From: Byssothecium circinans
Lineage: Eukaryota; Ascomycota; Dothideomycetes; Pleosporales; Massarinaceae
DNA: 64,000 nt
Direction of reading: 5' to 3'
NCBI GenBank assembly: GCA_010015675.1
Contig: ML976979.1
Location: 163,556-227,555 of the forward strand
Shown here: piece by piece, positions 33,720 to 46,500 of the stretch
Position numbering within the stretch: position 1 is the first letter of the stretch
How the letters are laid out: each line of letters opens with the position of its first letter
Made by a program: the position numbers and the translations under genes
Notes under the pieces: model-generated
Told to the model about the DNA's origin: nothing
The model's database searches: none
The model's input: the letters and a program-made list of their open reading frames with translations, nothing else

Positions 33720-36700
33720 AGTCTACTGCACTGTGACGTAATGACGCGCCCTACGCCTTATATCCTACTCTTATATCTCTGATACCTTACTTCTCTTTTG
33801 CTTTAACTACTAATAGGAAAATACATCCTTAAACATTAAACCATTAACAGTCTTAACCCTTAAAAGCGCAACGTACATTAAGCTAGGGCAGTAATCTCGC
33901 TCCCTACTAACCGTAATCATAGCCTTATCCACACTTAAACCCTAGGATTTATAAACTGTAATAGCCTAGGCAAGTGTAATAGGGAATTAAATACGCACAT
34001 GCATACTCTAATTAATAGTAAATTCCTAAACAAGAGGAAACACTAGAATAACCTTTGTACTATCTAGAAGGCTGTAAAGACACAGCTTATCATACTTATC
34101 TATAGCGACTAATACCGCCTTTAGTGTAGCCTTGCGATAATCCTAGGTATTAGACTACTAAAGGATATTATTAATAACCCCTATAGCCCTATTAACTAAA
34201 CTACGCTCTGTCTAGATATTATTAAGTAGCATAACCTAGGCACTAATAAATACAGGGAGCTAGTTATAGAGATTCCCTGCATCCTTAGTAGACACCTTCT
34301 CTTAATCTTAACTATTATGTGTAGCCTATAAAATAAGGATAGGCTAGCTAGAGTCCTAGAGGTAGTTATGATTAATAGCAGCTACCTCTATCCTCTTTGC
34401 GCATATACGTAAGGTAGAATTAAAGGAGTTCCGTTCTACCTCACTAAGCTTAACGCTGCAGCGTTTCATAAGGAGAAGCTAGTCATAGACATTAGGCTTC
34501 TCCTTATGGATACGTGCAAGAGTATTATAGAAGGAAGCCTATTTAGAACCCTACTAGCGCATAACTACATCTAGAACAATAGTTCTAGTAAATAGTTTAT
34601 ATAGCACCACACTAGCTATATCTAAAGAGCTGTGGCTCTTTATAGTATTAAATATAGGCCTTCTCATGATAGGGGGTAACTAGTAAAAATCACTAGCTAG
34701 GATAATGTTTAAACCGCTAAAAGGATAGCTAGCCTGTGCTAGAAAGATCTTACGGCACCTTATATTTAACCACGCTAGTGTTGTTAGCCCTACTATAGAC
34801 TTCTCATCTATAATAAGGTAATAAATATTAGTAAATAGCGCTTAGGTCTAAGCTAACGCTACTAGAGCAAGAGGTGGAAGCACACCACTAGGAGGTCAAA
34901 TTAGTATGCGGAAGGTAGAGTGGATAGTCTTTCCTAAAATAAGAAAAGTAGCTACTCTAGTTAGTGCGCACCATATAATAGGTGATTTCTTCCTTAAAGC
35001 CCTCGTAATACTATCTATAGTAGAGGTTATAACCTTAATAGCATACATCTTTCTAGTACCACCCTGGCCGTTAAGGTTAAGAAGAAGCTGCTCTAGCCTA
35101 TTCCTATCTAGGTAGGCTTGATAATAATTAATAATGAGATTGAATAGTAGCCGCTGTTTAGACTAAAGGGTATTAGGCGAGGTATTAGGTCTAGTAGCGT
35201 AATTAACTAGATAAGCTATCTTTATCTCCTTCTAATATTAACGTGCATTAAGGCCGTAACTATCCTTATGCTTAGGTACGTTCTAATCCTTCTCTAGATT
35301 AACTAGCTAACTACCTAGGTTATCCTTATTAATGATAACACTATCAGCACTAGGGAGATAACTAGCAAGCTTATTCTATAATAACTTATCCGCTAAATCC
35401 ACGTCTTCCTAATCTAGATCTTCTTCCTTGTTTTCAGGTAACACCTCTCTAAAGCTATTAGGTAAAGGGTGATTGCATACTAATAGGCAGTTCTGATAGG
35501 CTTGCAAGAATAACTAGTACTCCTAGCCGGCAAAGGTCCTTACATCTAATACCTGTTGAAATAGATGATGTAGCATAAGCTTGACGCGAGAGAAGTCTTC
35601 CCTATCTAACTTAGGAGAGTATAGAGGGTAAAACTTCAAAATCCTAGGCCTAGCCTAGGGCCTAACTTAATTCTTTGCATGGTCATAATAAGAAGGTAGT
35701 CTAAATAGGATATGGCTTTAAGTAATAGAGGCCTCTCCTTATATTTTACTAGCACAGAACGGCCCTTAGTAAACTAAGGTATATCTTCCTTAAATACTTC
35801 ATCATTAACTTAATGATTAGCTTAAAAGACGTACGTCTTAGGCTGATCCTCCTTATAATAAAGGTTAACGTTAAGAATAGTATAACTATAATCCATAAGG
35901 GATAGATTAAAGAGGATGTAGTAAACTTCCTAAGCGCTATAGTCCCTCTAGCCCACCAATTTATTTATTAACTTTGCTATAAACTTAAATATAGCATTCT
36001 TAGACTAGATATAAGGTAGTATCTTAGTAGCTATATCCTTAAATGACGTCATCTACTACTCTACCTTGCTAACATATAGACTAACATATTAAACAACACC
36101 TATAGTACTAGTATAGGGCTGTATATTAGTATTAGCCCACCAGCCTAATACTAGAGTTCGACAGTACGCGTTTAGAAGTGGATGATTCCGTTGAGCGTAG
36201 AGATGGTAAAAAGACTTCCTAGCTAATTTAGTAAAGTAGGGATTAGCTATATGTGGCTAGAGAGCCTTAAAGTAATAGACTACCTTACCTATCTTCTTAT
36301 TTTTCCTTTGGTAGTAACTAAGATAACATACATGCATGTAGCACTTAGTCAAGATAGTAGCAAGTTCGTAAAAGTCAAAAACCATCTAATTAAATATAAG
36401 AGATAAGGGGGAGCTATATGAATGCTCTAGAGTAGCCTTATGTGGGTCAGGATGAACAGCGCTAATATAATAGCCCTAATACTTTGCTAATTATCGCTTC
36501 TCAAGCTTAGTAGTATTCTGAGCTAAATACTAATTAGGATGAGGTACATCCCTATAGTAGTATAGGCTATAGTTATAAGTACTACTACGGCCCTGCCACT
36601 CGTAACAATGCTAGAAGTTAATAAGGTTAAACTTAGGCATCATAACATGCTTCTTAAATAGTTCAAATTGACGGTAGAACTAGTAAGCAACAATATGTAG

Positions 36701-39090
36701 GTTATCGCGTACGAAATCCTATACCAGCCTTGCTTAACGTGCATTAGTTATAGTCTGCTACTTAGTAAAGGCCTCCTCTCCTATAAATCTTATAAGATTA
36801 GCCTAATAGTAATCCGCAGTAGAGTATGTGATAAATAGATAAGGATATCACAGCTAACGAACCTATTAATAAAAGTTAGATATTAATAATAAGGGTATTA
36901 GCTAGGTATTAGGTAGACTATACGTACTATAGCCTTTAGGTTTATACCCTCTACTTTCTAATACGCATAAGAACCTTAAATAGAGGTAAAGAACTATACT
37001 ACAGCATTAATCAAATTCTGCCCACTATTAGCGCTATTAAACTGAGCTTGAATATCCTTAGCTGTTATAGAAGCGCCGTCTAGTGTCTTCCTTACAAAGA
37101 AACCCGCCTTTATAGTAGTTTGCCTACGGAGAAGCGTATTAAAGGTAGTAAAATAGAAACGTAAGTAATAAGTAAAACGTCTATCCTTATAGCTTATTAT
37201 ATGCTAAACATAGTCCACATATGTAACCTCCTGCATCCTTAGTTGCATATAGTTACCAATTCCATTTAGATACAAGGTAGGAAATGCAAGACTAAGGATC
37301 TTTTCCTAATTGCTATATTTAGAAATAGGTGTCCTTCGCACTAAGCCCATAGTAAGGTAGGAAGGTCTTAATTAGATTTAATAACGTAAAGTCTTAAATT
37401 TACTAATATTAGGAATAATATTAGGAACTATGGTCGTGTTAGCTCTATTATCGTTATTATCATCCTTATCAAAAATTAAGCTACCATCGTAGTAGGAATC
37501 CGCGCTAGTATTAGGCCTAGTATTAGGTAGTGACCTATCTAGTGTATAAGTAGTTATAGCAGGTATAGATAGTAGGGGTGAATAGTCTAGCGTATAGGAT
37601 AGTAACACTAGCTCTTACGTATTAGGATAATCCCCTAGCCTAATGTCTATATCCCTATACTAAAGTATAGTAAATTGATCGTCTATATACCTATTAATAG
37701 AGAGTTCTTGAATAGCCTCATCATTAATAATAATATTACTGTATCTAGAGTGATGTGCCTTTAACTATTATAGCTAACGCAACACTATAGTACGCCTTAC
37801 TTTCTAACTCTTCTTAAATTAACGTTTAACTAAAGTGTGGTCGTCCTTATCTGAATATAGTAGTTTAAGGATAATAATATTAAGCTTAGATAGAAGGATA
37901 AGAAGCCTTAAAAATACCCTAGCTATATTAATAGTGAAATGACATATATGCCCTTTATACTTATACTGCTACCCACGATGCTAACATATCTGCATAAAAT
38001 AGTGAATCTAGGCAATAAGCATCTCCTTAACATTAGTAAGAGAAGGGAGGTTAGGCATTACACCTAGATCCATATTATTTATAGTACTAAATATAGGCAC
38101 CTAATCCTCTTTAGTACTATATTTAACATGATTAGTTAAACAGGTAGTATATTCCCTATAGCAAACGTTTAGGCGAAACTAATAATAGTTATAAATTATA
38201 CACGTCTCTATCTCTTCTTTCTTAAGTGCGTTATAAAATGTAGAGATATACGTTTTATCTTAATTAGATAATGCAGGATTAGAAAGATGGGAACTATTAT
38301 CCTAAATTTATAATAGGGGCTCTTTTTAAAGGAAGTTATATATATTCTCTTCCACCTCTATAAGCATCTCTCTATCTATACTATTATTAAACTTATTAAC
38401 TACATGTTCTTAAGACTTAGCTGCTGCTATACTATTATCTAACTCGTCAACTATATGTTCTTTAGACTTAGCTGCTATATAGGTTGTATGACTAATACTA
38501 GGACTAATACTAGAGCAAGTATCGCGTAATTATACTAAAGATAGAGGGGTATTCTATAAAATACCCTCCCCTTACTATTATGAATACTATAGCTATGATG
38601 TAGAATGTATCGCGGCCATCTATAGTAATAGTTAACTAGAAAGCGTTTATAATAATAATAGGGGTTTAATAGGAGTTATAGCGCTTAGTAGTGCTAATAG
38701 GGGAAGTTAGGATAGGTAAAGTAATAGTAACGTATTTAAAGACTAAGATAGTAGCCTAATACTAAGACTAATACTAGCCGTATAAAGAAGCTGCTACTTA
38801 AGTAGAGTCCCTAGTGCAGTTAGCGCATATAGCGTAGACGTTAGTATAGATTAAGGTTAGACTAGTATTAGAGTATAGAGAATACTAGATAAAGGACTAG
38901 AGTCTAACGTTAGCGTTACGTGATACTTTGTAGGGGGTGTAGCTTTGTGTTCTAATATATTTACTTACCATTTATAACTCTAAGTAACTATAAGGCAAGC
39001 CTAACAGTTCTTCTTCTATTTATTATTACGAAATTAATTAACGCCAGGCATAAGAGGTGCGTTGCAGTAATTACAGTGTGGAACATCCAT
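33720..39090 (-). pseudogene. Helitron Rep-helicase gene (DUF6570, Rep, Pif1 helicase), copy 1
   Basis: On the minus strand from ATG 39090 a Cys-rich start (HCNYCNAPLMPG) is followed by the DUF6570 signature (EMLIAQIHYFMQICQ-RGQQYKY, VKRQFKKSQKVRRT). Next come the Helitron-like N/Rep region (LNAYCRTLVLGWWANTNIQP, VSLYVSK) and a Pif1-type helicase with Walker A (GQGGTRK for GQGGTGK, about 35,070-35,040), ASDFY-LPPI, LDVVMR and a C-terminal YKSQGLS...YVALLRVK segment. These are the parts of a rolling-circle RepHel protein. Stops are frequent, almost all at expected Gln or Trp codons. Confidence 0.85.
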
Positions 39091-39540
39091 AATAACGTGT
39101 AAGGGTACGTGGATAGAGGGAAGTAGTATTAGGTAGTATTACAAGGTATTAGGCCTATAGTATAGTGAATTTTTTCTTTATAACATAGGGTTTAGTTATG
39201 TTGCCGCATGCAGTAGCTAGTAGATAAAGTGGCGTAAGTAGCTTTTAGACCCTAAGCCCCTATTTCACTGCCTAATATAGGACACGCGACATGCGTATTA
39301 GTCGTGATTCTAAAGAACATCATTTAAAAAACACTGTTTTATCCACGCATACCTATTATAATAAATTAAATATAGGCTGCTATTAGTAGAACTATTAAGG
39401 GTACAGTTTTTAGCATATATAGAAAAATTAGCAATAAAATTCAATAGGTAGAAGTACGTCAAAATGCGATTTTTTGGAAGCTCTCAGGCGTGATTTGGAT
39501 TGTAGATTTGCTACGCTCGTTCCTCGCTCCGCAAAATAAG

Positions 39541-40160
39541 ACTATCCTTAATTATATATACTATACGCTCTATAAAGAAAAAGCCACGTAGGATAAAAAA
39601 AGTTATAATTACAACCTACTTATCCTAGAGGAATGCCTAGATAAGGACTATAAACGCTATACACTCCCCGCCCTTCCTCGTAAATCTAAGAAAGATGCTC
39701 ACTAGAGAAAGTAAAGTAATTCCCTAAGATATTAGCGAATAATGCTAGATAATTAGTATTAAGAATAGGTAGCCTATAGCAACAAGCTAGTAGTAGTACT
39801 CTAGGACCTTATAAGAATAAAAGTCCCTATCTCTAATAATACTAATAAGATAGAGCATAGATACCTATTATAGATAGTGTATTATAATAATAGCTACTAT
39901 ACATACCTATCTAATAAATAGGGATTAGGATAGTTTCTAGTAAAACCTAAAAAATTAAAAAACTAGGATGCTACTAAGGATAGGGTTATACTAGTAAGAG
40001 TATTCCTATAATAACTCTATATAATATATAATACCTAGAACTACTAATTTACTAACTAAAGGTAGAGGTGCATGTATATAGATACAGGCTTATAGTACTT
40101 ATAGATAGTAGAGCTATATAGATAATTATCTCTTTATAAGTAATTAAAAAATATAATATA
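39541..40160 (+). mobile_element. Gypsy-A internal segment 3 (protease region)
   Basis: From about 39,845 to 40,150 the sequence aligns with Gypsy-B 24,140-24,450, which precedes and enters the protease. It resumes Gypsy-A after Helitron copy 1. The match breaks off near 40,160; the rest of Gypsy-A and its 3' LTR are not in the window. Confidence 0.7.
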
Positions 40161-42770
40161 CCTATAAAGATAGTTAAACTTCTCTTATATAACTAGTCCT
40201 AGTTATAGCTACTAACCTAAGCAGTCGCTACTTTAACCTAAGTTAAGCGTAAGCGAACCCTAAGTTAAGGCTTAGCGGATTAAGCGGAGGCTACGTAGCA
40301 TAAGCCGCCCTCTATCTAGCGTGGATAAGGGGCTATTTTAGACCTCCTTAAAGCTAGCTATTCTTGCCTAATCATGAATCCTTTAAGCAAGAGTGACTAA
40401 AATAGACTACACCTTACGAAAAGTTCCTAGAAACTACCTCTGTTCTTTGCGAACATAACTTCTTATCCGCATAAATAGTATCCTAGAAACTATAAAGTAA
40501 AAATATGCAACTACTATACTACATTTACTTTAAACGTTAGTATTTAGTTCTTTCATAGTTCTCTTATTAATGACTAGATAGTTTAGCATAGATCATTTCT
40601 ATACTCTTTCACGCCTAGCGTAACCGTGAAGCAGAAGGCCTTTAATGCTAAAGTAAATCTAATAATACTATTAGCTAAGAATTAAATCCCTTAGTCTTTA
40701 TAAGTAACTTAAAGGTAAGCCTTTTAATAAAAGACTACTATTAGCCTACTCTATCTGCTATAACAACTAAGTGACATCCTCTAGTGGAGCGACGGTAGAA
40801 TCCAGGCATATAGTTAGTAAAGGAAAGCGGCGCATTAGTAAATTAAGGTTTTCTTTAGGCTAAGTAAGTAGTAAAGGATCTATATCATATAGAGCAAGAC
40901 ACTATCAGCCTTAGTAGGCTAGCAGGATAGCGTAGAGTAGAGTTAAGCTCTAGATAAGAATAACTTAAAGATATTTTTACGCTATTATAACTAACCTAGA
41001 GCCACTTTATGTGCACCTAACCTAGACAGCATATATTAAGGCAAGGTTAGACATGTCTAGTATATAAAGGCTAATTAAGTATAGTAAATTCATGCAGATA
41101 TGATTAATAAATAGCTATAGAATTAGATGCAACGGCGGCACTCTTTTAGGCTAAGTAATTAGCGTACGGATCTATTCTAAGTAAAGAGCAATAGTTGCGA
41201 TTAAAGGAATTAGCCTTTTATAAGAAGATAGAGCTAAGCTTAGTAAGATAGTGCTAGCCTTACTAGGCTAGCTAAGCGGCGCAGAATTCATGCAAACATG
41301 GCTTAGTGATAGCGGTTGTAGTATCAGCGACAAACGCAACAGCAGGATTAGATAGCTTTGCTCTCTAGGAGTTGATTAAGTAAGGCGACTTCATGCGAGC
41401 GTGCCTAACAGAGCTATGATACTAGACTAGATTGCTTGATGACGGCATTATTTAGACCTAGCAATACCATAGGATTCATATCAAATAAAAAATAACTAGG
41501 TGTGATTAGAAGGAGCTAACCCTCTACAAGTTAAAAAGATAAAGTTAAATCATAGTTTTAATAGAGCACAAGTAGATTAAGTAGCTTTCATGGATTAATT
41601 AAACGAACTAAAGTCACGCAGCGAGCCTAACATTTGCCTCATCGAATAATTAATATTAGACACGAAGTTAATAATAATGTATAAGCTTAGCTTAGATAAT
41701 ACTGCTTCCATGGTACTATCACGCGAAGACTTAAACTACTAAGGTGATTAGGATTAGAGAGAACACTATTTCTCGCATGTAAAGGGATTCATGGTATAGC
41801 AGATTATGCTAGGCAAAAGCATAGCGCGTAATCTACCTTTAGGAATAATAAAATTTCTGTAGGCATCAAAGTTAGGGTTACCTAAGTTAGAATAGGATTA
41901 AGTTTTTAAGAGACTGTAATACTAGCAACGTAGTCTATTTAAGAAATTACAAGTCTAGCATTTAAGAGCATAGCTAGAATAACCCTTGTAACATGGTCGC
42001 AAAGTCATAATAATTATGTTGCTATTTTAACTATAATTTTATTAATAAGCTTTTAGGCCGCTATGAACTTACGGTTTAAGGCTAAGGCTAAATAAGTCAT
42101 CATTGCTAAGCATCCTATCATGCTATACCTAAAAGGGGTTAGTCTTTATATTCTTTAAGACATTTAGCTTTCTACCTTCCGCATCCTTCTACTAGCTTTA
42201 AACGCGGCGGCAACATAAAGATATCTTTCTTCCCTTGTAACTACTAATTAACATAGCTAGATATCGCGAAAAATCAGCTATATAAAAAGACAGGCGGCAA
42301 TGGTCTATATAAAAAGGTGCACCCTACGCTAATTCTATAACTAAATGCCTGCCGCTAACTTGTTAGTAAGGAAACATCCTTAAGGTGTTAATAAAGCAAA
42401 AGCGCAAAGACCTATCCATAGAAGCGCATGTTTAAACCTAGAGTGTATTAAGTACATTAAGCGCTAATATTCTCTTTTAGTAAATAAGACTCTATACTAA
42501 AAAGTATATTAATTTTGTCCTACTTTACTATGTATTAACTTAAGCTAAGCTTCTATAGAACTAGTTAACTGCACTATAATCTATAGATTAAAAGCAAACC
42601 TATAAAGTTAAATATTTAGTTAATGATACTACCCCCTTTTAAAAGTAACTACGGACATTTCTAGCAGACTTCACTATTAAGATATAGACTAGTAAAGGAG
42701 CATTAGTCTATAATAGCAAGATACTACTTAATCCTATCAATTATTAGTAGAAGCAACAAACTTAGCCTAA
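40161..42770. other. unexplained sequence, possibly a decayed tandem repeat
   Basis: No coding character on either strand and no match to the other elements in the window. Some phrases recur loosely, for example TTAGGCTAAGTAA at about 40,856 and 41,148, each followed by GGATCTAT, and several ATTCATG/TTCATG words between 41,080 and 41,800. This would fit a degenerate repeat of about 290 bp but is weak. Confidence 0.35.
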
Positions 42771-43146
42771 GAAATACTTTAAGCTAGACAGCATAATAAG
42801 TCACCTGCTTGTAAGAAGGAAGTCAACGCCTTCTTTTTACCATAAATAATTAGAATTAAGATCTCTTGCGGCTAGCTCTACCACACCTAGTGATTAGAAA
42901 CCAAGAGAGGAGAAAAATGCACTATATAAGGACGCGCGTTATCTAACCCTATTAGAGACTAAAGGTAGTTTTATAAATAAGGACTAAGAAGGCCCTATAA
43001 AGGCGAGCAGAGATCTCTATCAAAATTTGCTTAAAGAAAACTAGGACGTTCTAGATGTTTTGCGTTTCTCTAATAATATATTTAAATTAACCTACAGGAG
43101 GATTTAAAATAGAAATAAGGCTAAAGTTATCTAAGATATTACTTAA
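42771..43146 (+). pseudogene. DUF7924-type gene relic, upstream part
   Basis: Through RIP stops the plus strand reads SFINKD, EGPIKASRDLYQNLL, DVLDVLRFSNNIF and RNKAKVI-DIT, the conserved N-terminal half of a fungal family with a C-terminal DUF7924 domain. The frame runs up to the Helitron copy 2 insertion and picks up again at 53,995. The family's function is unknown; it has nuclease-like character in some members, but nothing here shows it. Confidence 0.6.
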
Positions 43147-43596
43147 CTTATTTTACGGAGCGAGGAACGAGCGTAGCAAATCTACAATCTAAATCGCGCC
43201 TGAGGGCTTCTAAAAAATCGCATTTTAACGTACTTCTACCTATTGAATTTCATTGCTAATTTTTCTATATATGCTAAAAACTGTACCCTTGATAGTTCTA
43301 CTAATAGTAGCCTATATTTAATTCGTTATAATAGGTATGCGTGGATAACACAGTATTTTTTAAATGATATTCTTTAGAATCACGACTAATACGCGTGTTG
43401 CGTGTCCTGTATTAGGCAGTGAAACAGGGGCTTAGGGTTTAAAAGCTACTTACGCTACTTTGTCTACTAGCTACTGTATGCGGCAACATAACTAAACCCT
43501 ATGTTATGAAGAAAAAATTTGCTATACTATAGGCCTAATACCTTATAATACTACCTAATACTACTTCCTTCTATCTACGTACCTTTACACGTTATT

Positions 43597-46500
43597 ATGG
43601 ATGTTCTATACTGCAATTGCTATAACGCACCTCTTATGCCTGGCGTTAATTAATTTCGTAATAATAAATAAAAGAAGAACTGTTAGGCTTACCTTATAGT
43701 TACTTAGAGTTATAAACGGTGAGCAAATATATTAGAGCATAAAGCTACACCCTCTATAAAGTATTACGTAATGCTAACGTTAGACTCTAGTCCTTTATCT
43801 AGTATTCTTTATACTCTAACGCTAGTCTAACCTTAATCTATACTAACGTCTACGCCGTATGCGCTAACTACACTAGGGACTCTACTTAAGTAGTAGCTTC
43901 TTTGTGCGGCTAGTATTAGTCTTAGTATTAGGCCACTATCTTAGTCTTTAAATACGTCACTATTACCTTACCTATCCTAACTTCCCCTATTGGCACTACT
44001 AAGCGCCATGACTCCCATTAAACCCCTATTATTATTATAAACGCTTTCTAGTTAACTATTACTATAGATAGCTATAATACATTCTATATTATAGCTATAG
44101 TATTTATAATAGTAAGGGGAGAGTGTTTTATAGAATACCCCTCTATCTTTAGTGTAATCACGCAATACTTACTCTAGTATTAGTCCTAGTATTAGTCATA
44201 CAACCTATATAGTAGCTAAGTCTAAAAAACATGTAGTTAATAAGTTAGATAATAATATAGTAGTAGCTAAGTTTTAAGAGTATATAGTTAATAAGTTTAA
44301 TAATAGTGTAAATAAAGAGATACTTATAAAAGTAGAAGAGAATATATATAACTTCCCTCTAGAAGAGCCCCTATTATAAATTTAAGATAATAGTTCCTAT
44401 CTTTCTAATCCTACATTATCTAATTAAGATAAAATATATATCTCTACGTTTTATAACGCACTTAAGAAAGAAGAGATAGAGACGTGTATAATTTATAACC
44501 GTTATTAGTTTTACCTAAACGTTCGCCGTGGGGAATATGCTGCCTATTTAACTAATTACGTTAAATATAGTGCTAAAGAGGATTAGGTGCCTATATTTAG
44601 TGCTGCAAATAATATAGATCTAGGTGTAATGCCTAACCTCCCTTCTCTTACTAATGTTAAGGAGATGCTTATTACCTAGGTTCACTATTTTATGCAGATA
44701 TGTTAGCATCGTGGGCAGCAGTATAAGTACTAAGGGCATATATGTTATTTTACTATTAATGTAGCTAGGGTATTTTCAAGGCTTCCTATCCTTCTATTTA
44801 AGCTTAATATTATTATCCTTAAACTACTATATTTAGATAAGGACGACCACGCTTTAGTTAAACGTTAATTTAAGAAGAGTTAGAAAGTAAGGCGTACTAT
44901 AGTATTACGTTAGCTATAATAGTTAAAGGCATATCACTCTAGATATAGTAATATTATTATTAATGATAAGGCTATTCAAGAACTCCCTATTAATAGGTAT
45001 GTAGACGATTAATTTACTATGCTTTAGCATAGGGATATAGATATTAGGCTAGGAGATTATTCTAATACGTAAGAGCTAGTATCGCTATCTTATACGCTAG
45101 ACTATTTACCCCTACTATTTATACCTACTGTAACTACCTATATACTAGATAGGTTACCACCTAATACTAGGCCTAATACTAGCGCGGATTCCTACTACGA
45201 TGGTAGCTTAATTTTTGATAAGGATGATAATAACGATAATAGAGCTAACACGACCGTAGTTCCTAATATTGTTTCTAATATTAGTAAATTTAAGACTTTA
45301 TATTATTAAATTTAATTAAGACCTTTCTACCTTACTATGGGCTTAGTGCGAAGGACACCTATTTCTAAATATAGTAATTAGGAAAAGATCCTTAGTCTTA
45401 TATTTTCTACTTTGTATCTAAATGGAATTAGTAACTATATGCAACTAAGAATAAAGGAGGTTGCATATACGGACTATGTTTAGCATATAATAAGCTATAA
45501 GGATAGACGTTTTACTTATTACTTATGTTTCCATTTTACTGCCTTTAATACGCTTCTCCATAGGTAAACTACTGCAAAGGCAGGTTTCTTTATAAGGAAG
45601 ACACTAGACGGCGCTTCTATAATAGCTAAGGATATTTAAGCTTAGTTTAACAGCGCTAATAGTAGGTAGAGTTTAATTAACGCTGTAGTATAATTCTCTA
45701 CCTCTATTTAAGGTTCTTATGCGTATTAGAAAGTAGAGGGTATAAACCTAAAGGCTATAGTACGTGTAGTCTACCTAATACCTAGCTAATACTCTTATTA
45801 TTAATATCTAACTTTTATTAATAGGTTTGTTAGCTATAATATCCTTATCTATTTGTTACATACTCTACTGCGGATTACTATTAGGCTGATCTTATAAGAT
45901 TTATAGAAGAGGAAGCCTTTACTAAGTAGTAAACTATAACTAATGCACGTTAAGTAAGGCTAGCATAGGATTTCGTATGTAACAACCTACACATTATTGC
46001 TTACTAGTTCTACCGTCAATTTAAACTATTTAAAAAGCATGTTATAACGCCTAAGTTTAACCTTGTTAACTTCTAGCATCGTTATGAGTGGTAGGGCTGT
46101 GATAGTACTTATAACTATAGCCTATACTACTATAGAGATGCACCTTATCTTAATTAGTATTTAGCTTAGAATGCTACTAAGCTTAAGAAGCGATGATTAG
46201 CAAAGTATTAGGGCTATTACATTAGCGCTGTTTATCCTGACCTACATAAGGCTACTTTAGAGCATTTATATAGCTCCCCCTTATCTCTTACATTTAATTA
46301 GATAGTTTTTAACTTTTATAAACTTGCTACTATCTTGACTAAGTGCTACATGCATGTATGTCATCTTAGTTACTGCTAAAGGAAAAACAAGAAGATAGGT
46401 AAGGTAGTCTATCGCTTTAAGGCTCCCTAGCTACGTATAGCTAATCCCTACTTTACTAAATTAGCTAGGAAGTCTTTTTACCATCTCTACGCTTAACGGA

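Larger units (their letters stand above)
30038..39540 (-). mobile_element. Helitron copy 1 (Helitron2/Helentron-like, 9.5 kb, with cargo genes)
   Basis: Colinear in inverted form with 43147-53994. Its 5' end is at 39540 and its 3' end at about 30038, judged from the direction of the Rep/helicase gene. The 5' end carries TTTTGCGGAGCGA; its inverse lies just inside the 3' end (30073-30084), followed by an 8-bp hairpin, the asymmetric terminal inverted repeat arrangement of Helitron2/Helentron elements. Contents from 5' to 3': Rep-helicase gene, an unknown gene facing it, and a histone H3-like gene. It sits in Gypsy-A without an evident target duplication. RIP has placed stops in every gene. Exact ends are uncertain by a few bases. 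Confidence 0.8.

Noticed and set aside
34906..35115. 69-codon plus-strand frame
   Set aside because: Shadow of the Pif1 helicase Walker A region on the minus strand.
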